Part shown: in pieces, positions 57,531 through 64,000 of the stretch | Layout of the letters: every line of letters starts with the position of its first letter | Position numbering within the stretch: the stretch's first letter is position 1 | DNA from: Leptodontidium sp. MPI-SDFR-AT-0119 | Taxonomy: Eukaryota > Ascomycota > Leotiomycetes > Helotiales > Leptodontidiaceae | Direction: 5' to 3' | Length of the DNA: 64,000 nt | Assembly: GCA_020726505.1 (NCBI GenBank) | Contig: JAHLEZ010000020.1 | Location: 310,001-374,000, forward strand | Program-made: the position numbers and the translations under genes | Notes under the pieces: model-generated | Database searches by the model: none | The model's input: the letters and a program-made list of their open reading frames with translations, nothing else | Told to the model about the DNA's origin: nothing

Positions 57531-59970
57531 TCACATCCCATCACCCAAACCGTCTCCATCATCCCCATTTCCCCTCGGTTCAACGCCATGAAATGCATCT
57601 CCGAAAGCCGAGTCGTCCATACCCACATCCACATCGACATCAACATCCATATCGAGTCCCAAATCACCCAGATCGCCACCATCATTTCCAAAGCTAGCCA
57701 GTTCCTCTGTACCTTCGAGATCACCTAGATCTGCGAAATCGTTGGGGGAGGTGTGGAAGTCAGGGAGGGGGGTGCCATTGTTATTGGCGTTGTGGTTGGA
57801 CGTGGTCGTGCCAGGTGTATTAACGTTGGATGTTGGAGCTGTGGTTGGAGGGTGGGGAGAAGGGTTGCTAGGTGGTTCGGAGTGTGTGGTGTTTGCCACA
57901 GCAGGGTTGGGAAGGGGTGGTGTTGGAGAGGTGGATTTGGCTTGTGTCGGTTGTGCTTGGGCTGAACCTGTCCCAGATCCTGATCCCGAATTGGCGGGTG
58001 AGACGCCTCCGGGAGGAACAACAACCCAATCTCCACCAGCTGTGTCGGATGTGACTTGCTCGTTTCCAGTATTGGCCATAGACACATCAGCTGCTGGTTC
58101 TTGCGCCCGGGGAGTCGGTTGTGGAGATGCGATATGGAGGTTGCTTGGAGTGCCGGCTGCAGAATGTGCTTGGAGATGTGGTTGTGGAGTTGGGAAGTTA
58201 CTGCCAGTTCCCGGAGTTGCATTTGAAGAGAGACCAGTGTGGTATTGATCAAGAAGACCAGCTGCCGAGTTGCTCATATCCATATCTGCATCCCCAACCA
58301 AGACTCCGCTATGTTGTGACCCGTTTGAACCATTGTGTGAGCCGTTGACCGAAGCGTTCACGGAGCCATTGTGAGAAGCAGGTGTAGCAACATGTGGAGT
58401 TGGTACAACAGGAGGAGGTGAATGGATAGTAGGGGCTTCTTCATAGCCACCATCCTGGATCCGAATGAGTTCCTTGACAGCAGCAGCGTGACGACCAACA
58501 GAAGCTTCGACTTGGGCAACAATGTCAGAAACTCTTGCTGCAGCCTTATTGGTGACCTTCCCTTCTTCATTCTCCTCAATCTTGCCCTCCAGACGCCAAA
58601 TCTCACCGCCGACATCATCAGGATTCTCAACAGCAGTTCGTAGCTGCTTTTCAGCCTGTGTGATGGCAGATCCACGCTTGAACTTTGCAAGTCGCTTCGC
58701 ATGCTTAGCCTTCATGCGTTCAATCTCAGCGTTCGTCTCGGAGATATGCTCATTTGCCCTTTGACGGAACATTTCAGCCTTCCCAGAATCCAAACGGCCA
58801 ACATAGCTATACTTGACAACGTCTTTCGCTGGGTCGAGAGGCGCATCGAAAATACCATCCGTGAGGCTTTGAAGTTCTCCACGAACACCCAGTCCGAGAT
58901 CCGAGGGGATGATCTGATGAATGGCGTACGGAGAATTGAGAATCTCTTCCATCCACTCGTGATTCTGCTTGTACCTCGCCATGCTGATATCCCGCGGAGT
59001 TGTGAGATCAAACAGATCACCTCGAGAAAAGTCTTCTTCATCATCTGCATCAAGACTGGGGGCTGCGTTTGCGGCAGCAGCAGCGGCTGCGGCGGCTGCA
59101 TTTGCACTTGCTTGCGTCTTAGCCTTCTTGCTCGGTGGTCCAGCCGAATGATGTGGTTGTGGAGGATATGCCATGGTCTGGGGAACTCTTGGAGGCGGTG
59201 CGCCTTGTGCATACATTGGTTGGCCTCGTGGCTGACCTCTTGGGAAGGCGATTGAAGGCCAATTCTGGCGATCGTGAAGCATGAACTCCTTCTGGACGAT
59301 TTGGCCGTGCGAGTGCAGGTATGCTCTTGTGTTCATAATCTCGCGGACGCGGATATCAACTGGAATGACGTTCGAAGGGACTCGGTCTTGAGGTTCGCAT
59401 TGTGTGTAGTGTATGATCCATAGTGAAGGGTCGGGAGACGGGCCGCCAGGATTGGTTCTTGAGGCCATGAGGCGGTATCGACGACGGGTATGGGTTGCGA
59501 TGGGTTCATTGGGGGCGTATCCGGTCTTCTGCTGGTACATCTCTAGAGTCTACAACAATCAACCATCAGCATTTATTCAACGTATCGCAGAGAGCGCATT
59601 GTATCCAACTCACATATCCGCCTGTGACTTCAATCGCAAAGGGACTCTCCCCTGGACTCCAAATGTATCCATCGCTGGGAAAGTCAGACCCGAGCTGTGG
59701 AGATTGCCAGACCAGCAGCACCGTCCCATCAGCAGGGCGATCGAGATAAGTCCAGTAGAAGGTAGCCTGGTCGCGTGCGATCTTTGGGGCGCTGAGTAGG
59801 TATTCAGCTACTTTATCCGGGTGTATTTGTGCGAGTTGGGGGAAGCGGTAGGTGGAGACCAGATGGACATGTCCTAGCTAAGGGGGGTTGAAGTCAGCGA
59901 TGCGCCATTGGGAGTTCAGAGGGCGCGGACTTACCAATTCCCTCTGGATGCCTTGACTGGGTTCCTGCAT
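57531..59970 (-). CDS. ssr4: SWI/SNF and RSC complex subunit Ssr4
   Basis: Exons 59970-59935, 59877-59614 and 59549-57531 (introns 57 and 64 nt) give 772 aa. The conserved N-terminal domain (DUF1750/Ssr4) spans about residues 1-210: HVHLVSTYRFPQLAQIHPDK, ATFYWTYLDRPADGTVLLVW and SPFAIEVTGGY. A poly-Ala tract follows, then a conserved RGDLFDLTTPRDISMARYKQ segment and a charged helix around FRQRANEHISETNAEIERMK. The C-terminal 300 residues are low-complexity (Ser/Asn/Pro/Gly), ending in an acidic GDLGLDMDVDVDVDVG tail. It is a fungal-specific subunit of nuclear chromatin remodellers. The start was chosen because MQEPSQGIQRELLGHVH joins in phase to the domain. Confidence 0.9.
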
Positions 59971-60089
59971 TTTCGGTTCGTATTTTGGAAGGATGGGTGG
60001 ATGATGCGGATGGTGTGAGGCTGGCTGGATAGGTTTGCGAAGAGAAGAGGAACGCGATCGACTTGCAGAATCAACGCGACGGCTTGCCA

Positions 60090-61510
60090 TCACGTGATAT
60101 GCAAGGAGTTCAAGGCTAAAAGCAAAGTTAGACTTCCATGTTTTCAACAATATCGCAAAAGAAAGTGTACGTACCTTGCGCCAAATAATCATCGTTGATA
60201 AAGTCGTCATATCCTTGCATGTATGGCTGTCAAAGTCAATGTCCTTGCCTTCAAAATCGAAGTTCTCGGTAGAAGAGGTGCCTACCTTCATTGCGGTTGG
60301 ATTCAAGAAAAGAGCCTCACCAGCGAGATACTCCTCATCCTTCAACCAGAACATGCCACCTGGCTTTGCTCTTTTCTCTTGCTCCTCCTCCCATCGCAAT
60401 CTCATGAATCCAAGTTTAAGGTCCGCTTCGGTGTTTGCTGTTGTGGGGTTGAGTTAGCCGATGTTGTGAATTTAGCATGAAGTGCTGATAGAAGAAAGAA
60501 GGGTATAAATGTCAAGGAGAGCAGAGAAAATAGACAGAAATACAGGGAAAAGAAATTGGACTGGAAAAGAAGTAGAGACCCTTCATGTACGGCAAAGGAC
60601 ATCAACGGAAAGAAAGGAAGTATCAAGAATCTACACAGCACATCAAGTGCCCTCTCTTCCCATGCTGCCACCTCTCAGCTTCTCCCCAACAAACTAAACA
60701 TCCAGTCCAAGAAAAGACACGAGCATAAAGGCCGTGGAAATCGAAAAGAAGGTAGACTCGACACACAAAAGCACGTCAACACCAAAACGTCCCTAAGCCA
60801 AGGAACTAACCAAGCAGGATACTGCAAAAGAGAGAGAGAGAGAAATATAAATGAATAAACAAAACCAGCCAAACTCATCAAATCGGGACCCATCAATCCT
60901 TCCCCCGAGAACCAAACACCAGTTACAAAACATCCATGGACGAAGAAGACGAAGAACGGAAGAACTCAAAACCAGATAAACCCCATCTATCAAACACAAT
61001 CCACATCGAATCAAAATCCACCAATCCCAAACACAACCCATCGCCAAAAAAGACACCCCCCCATCCAAAGACCATCTGAGCAACATTTAAGCAACAGCAA
61101 GAAGAAGAAGAAGAAGAAGAAGAAGAAGAAGAAGAAGCAGAACTGTGAAAGGAAGGCAAAAAAAAAAAACCACGAGGAAAAAACAACAGCGAAGAAATCG
61201 AAACCCATTCCCTACCCCCCCCCCCCCCCCCCTTCCCCCTCACCCCTCACAAAATCCCCTTCCCCTTCCAAAACAAAAAAAGCAAAAGAAAAAAAAAGGA
61301 CATACCCTCCCCCCACAAAGCCTCATTCCCCACCACCCTCGCCCTCCCAAGAGTCAGCGTCGCAGCCAGGAGCGTAGTGATATACGTGACGGCCGCGGAG
61401 ACCATGGTTGTGCGCCAGAAGATGGGCCATTGTCTCGGGTATCTGGATTCGTGGTCTTGGTTTAGGTCCTGTGAGGTGGAGGTGGAGGGGGAAGAAGAAG
61501 AGGAAGACAT
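60090..61510 (-). CDS. Small membrane protein, unrecognised, with a long first intron
   Basis: Exons 61510-61306, 60437-60286, 60226-60175 and 60115-60090 are all in phase, giving 144 aa. Introns are 867, 59 and 59 nt. The N-terminus is a Ser-rich leader. One membrane helix follows (MVSAAVTYITTLLAATLTLG), then a conserved-looking soluble part: DLKLGFMRLRWEEEQEKRAK, GGMFWLKDEEYLAGEALFLN and YMQGYDDFINDDYLAQ. I cannot name the family. The gene is head-to-tail with Ssr4, with 119 bp between its stop and the Ssr4 start. The 867-nt intron is unusually long and holds a GAA repeat and homopolymer runs. Confidence 0.6.
61098..61140. repeat. (GAA)n microsatellite
   Basis: About 13 AAG/GAA units, within the long intron of the 60090 gene. 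An A-run at 61161 and a C-run at about 61217-61232 lie nearby. Confidence 0.9.
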
Positions 61511-62057
61511 TTTTGGTAGGAGTTGATTTAGAATGAGGATTTGAGTTGGAATTGAAGTTTGAAGTAAATTGAGTTGGATTGAGTGCCGCAAGAATGCAAA
61601 AGCGTCGAGCGTACAAATATCGTTGTAATAACGAAGTAGAAAGAGCAGGAAACAAAAGAATCGTCAACTGAAGTACACAAGGGAGAGAGAGAGATTCTAA
61701 CCTTCTCGCTAATGAGCTTTCCTCGTCAAGTACCTTACCTTACTTCTCAATAGGGGGTCGGAGTGACTTGGTATTGTCGTTGGCGGTTTGATTTAAGCGA
61801 GGGCGGTGCTATTGTTGAACCCAGCTTTGGTCTTACAGTCAGTCAGGAAACAATACAACTCGCTGGAATGAGAACACCGATTAAGTCAAACGGAATATAA
61901 AACTTTCGTGCATAAATTGAAGTACGTAGAGTACCAGGGAAAGGAGTGGATAGTGCAAATGAGACGGAAAGATCAAATCATAATCAACGATATTGTTCAT
62001 TGCCTAATTGAAGTCTAAACACAGGCCCCTCCAATCCCCTCCACACAAGCCGAATAT
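61511..62057. other. Intergenic
   Basis: No gene seen. It is the upstream region of the small membrane protein gene and the 3' flank of the 6PGD gene. Confidence 0.5.
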
Positions 62058-63689
62058 TTATGCCTGGTAAGTAGATGCAGAAACATTTCCACCACGTCCA
62101 GTCCAGTTGACATGGATATTCTCACCGACCTTGTACTTGTCATTGGCGAACTCAGGCTTGATCTTGAAGGTGTGGGCACCGAAGTAATCACGTTGAGCCT
62201 GGAGAAGGTTGGCAGGGAGGTCCTTGGTGCGGTATCCATCGAACCAAGAGAGAGCAGTGGAGAAAGCAGGGGTTGGGATACCGAGGAGAGCAGCCTTGGC
62301 GACAACATCTCTCCAGCCTGGTTGAGCCTTGTGGATAGCCTTGTTGAAGAAGTCGTTGAAGAGAAGGTTCTCGAGGTTGTCATCGGCGTTGTAGGCGGCG
62401 GTGATGTCCTTGAGGAAGACGGATCGAATGATACATCCTCCGCGCCACATGAGAGCGATGGATGGCTTGTTGAGCTTCCACTTGTATTCGCGGGCAGCCT
62501 GGAATTTGTTAGCACAGTGAAAATAGCAGGAGAGGGTGGACATACCTCTTGCATCAACATGAAACCCTGGGAGTAGGAGATGATCTTGGAAGCGTAAAGA
62601 GCTTGCTCGAGGTCCTCAAGGAATTGCTCCTTGTTACCCTCAAACTTGCTTTGTCTGCCAACAAATTGAAGCTTGCCGGAAGCCTTGGTACGTTGGTCCT
62701 TGACCGAAGAGAGACAACGGGCAAGAACGGCCTCGGCGATCAAAGTAACTGGCATACCGAGATCAAGAGCGTTGATGGCGGTCCACTTTCCGGTACCCTT
62801 TTGTCCAGCAGAATCCATGATCTTCTCGAGAAGTGGGGTTCCATCATCATCGTTGAAGTACATGATATCGCGAGTAATTTCAATCAAGAAGGAATCGAGA
62901 ACGCCCTTGTTCCATTTTGTGAAGACATCACCAATCTCCTTGTTTGGCATGCCGAGACCGCGCTTCATGATATCGTAGGCCTAGAAATGTTAGCACAGCT
63001 AATTGGAGGAATTGGAGTACATACTTCGCAAATCAGTTGCATGTCACCGTACTCAATACCGTTGTGCACCATCTTGACGTAGTGACCAGCACCCTCATCA
63101 CCAACCCACTCGCAGCATGGGTCACCGTGATCACCATCACTCTTGGCAGCGATGCTCTGGAAAACATCCTTAATGTATGGCCAAGCCTCCTCGTTTCCAC
63201 CGGGCATCAAAGAAGGACCGTATCTGGCACCCTCCTCACCACCGGAAACACCGGTACCGACGAATCGGATACCCTTAGAAGCCAAGTATTTTGTGCGGCG
63301 GTTGGTATCAGGGAAATGGGAGTTACCACCATCGATAATGATATCGCCTTTCTCGCAGTGGGGGAGGAGGGTCTCGATGAAGTCGTCAACTGGTTTACCA
63401 GCCATAACCAACATCATCATACGGCGGGGTTTCTTGAGCTTGCTAACGAACTCTTCGATCGAGTGTGCACCTTGGATGGACTTGCCTGTGGATTTGAAGG
63501 GTTAGCATATGTTAATTTGCAGGAATATACTAAAAAGTAGGGGAGAACCTACCCTTGGCCTCGTTGGCAAGGAAAGCATCAACCTTGGAGACGGTACGGT
63601 TGAAAGCAACGACATTGAAGCCGTGATCAGCAGCATTCAAGATCAAGTTCTGGCCCATGACAGCCAGGCCGATGAGGCCGAAATCTCCT
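62058..63689 (-). CDS. 6-phosphogluconate dehydrogenase (decarboxylating), 5' end outside window
   Basis: Exons visible are 63689-63553, 63485-63025, 62980-62546 and 62498-62058, with introns of 67, 44 and 47 nt; about 491 codons, near full length for the family. The NADP-binding N-terminus reads [17 protein letters not shown]. The active-site region has [17 protein letters not shown], and the conserved [13 protein letters not shown] and GTGKWT blocks are present. It oxidises 6-phosphogluconate to ribulose-5-phosphate, CO2 and NADPH in the cytosolic pentose phosphate pathway. The first visible exon probably begins at 63689, after a TACTGAC branch site and CCCAG acceptor. No in-frame ATG exists upstream in the window, so exon 1 lies beyond 64000. 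All junctions are in phase and nothing is damaged. Confidence 0.92.
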
Positions 63690-64000
63690 CTGGGTTCATT
63701 GTCAGTATTTGCGGGAGCAGCTGTGGACACAGATGCAGATGCAGATTGAGATGGAGATGTTGTTGACTGATCCGGGAATCCGCGCGCGGACCCGCCAATG
63801 TTGATGCTGGCAAGGCGCGCACTGGATTGATTGTGCAGGACAATGGTCAGAGGAGGTTACGGTCTTGGGGAAAAGCAGAAATCAGAGAACAATAGCTGGG
63901 ACCAGCTCTCTGCGCAATGCACTGCTGTAGCTGATTGCCTCGAGGGTAGGATGTGAGGCAGCTCGCAAACAGTGAAGATAGCGATGGTGGGGTAATTTTT
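63690..64000. other. Probable first intron or 5' leader of the 6PGD gene
   Basis: On the minus strand an open frame continues upstream without any ATG, and the acceptor at 63690-63692 is well formed. This is most simply the 3' part of a first intron. Confidence 0.5.

Noticed and set aside
57742..58248. Plus-strand 168-codon frame opposite Ssr4
   Set aside because: It is the antisense shadow of the low-complexity Ssr4 tail; composition follows the coding strand and no motif is present.
62549..63540. Long plus-strand frames opposite the 6PGD gene
   Set aside because: Mirror frames of a conserved enzyme gene; they cross its introns and carry no domain.
1..64000. CRISPR arrays, bacterial-type operons, tRNA or rRNA genes
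   Set aside because: I saw no spaced direct repeats of that type, no tRNA B-box in a folded context and no rRNA-like sequence; the genome is fungal.

Overview
This looks like nuclear DNA from a filamentous ascomycete (Pezizomycotina). The genes carry short 44-106 nt spliceosomal introns with GTANGT-type donors and CTAAC/CTGAC-type branch sites, and the families are fungal (Ssr4, HET, 2EXR, AIM9-like kinase, PTR2 transporter). Blocks of normal base composition alternate with very AT-rich blocks of transposon sequence changed almost only by C-to-T/G-to-A transitions, the mark of repeat-induced point mutation (RIP). Leotiomycetes (Botrytis/Sclerotinia relatives) is my guess; it is inference and not proven by the sequence.

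Layout. 1-6.25 kb: a gene-poor flank with an AIM9-like kinase gene, a 2EXR-domain gene and two broken or doubtful genes. 6.58-7.82 kb: a small transposon cluster, a deleted hAT element with an exact 8-bp target duplication and a solo LTR with an exact 5-bp duplication. 8.58-10.59 kb: an intact PTR2-type peptide transporter (minus), followed by about 3 kb without a recognisable gene. 13.56-50.05 kb: a 36-kb transposon island. 50.05-53.97 kb: a HET gene cut off by the island edge, and a divergent membrane-anchored hypothetical gene. 55.3-64 kb: a minus-strand run of genes: a small secreted or membrane protein, Ssr4 (SWI/SNF-RSC subunit), a small membrane protein with a long first intron, and 6-phosphogluconate dehydrogenase whose first exon lies outside the window.

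The island is a nested insertion record. A plus-strand Gypsy-type LTR (13777) was entered by a minus-strand Gypsy element (13822-22740), whose right LTR was entered by a 6,090-bp Copia element (16496-22585, 252-bp LTRs, CTCTT duplication). Further right are other RIP-ruined LTR elements, a piggyBac-type DNA transposon (29154-31241) with a likely 187-bp non-autonomous relative (22857-23043), a 385-bp repeat in two inverted copies, and a Tad1-like LINE (41383-47174) with both ORFs open, a poly(A) tail and a 12-bp duplication. Mutation load orders these events: the Gypsy elements are ruined, Copia has six stops but no frameshift, piggyBac has one frameshift, and the LINE is clean. The LINE is therefore the youngest and is possibly still active.

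I found no new defence or biosynthetic system. The unusual features are the datable nesting, the piggyBac family with AT rather than TTAA flanks, the HET gene ending exactly at an LTR, and a recurring pattern of host genes broken by one in-frame stop that a single C-to-T change would explain.
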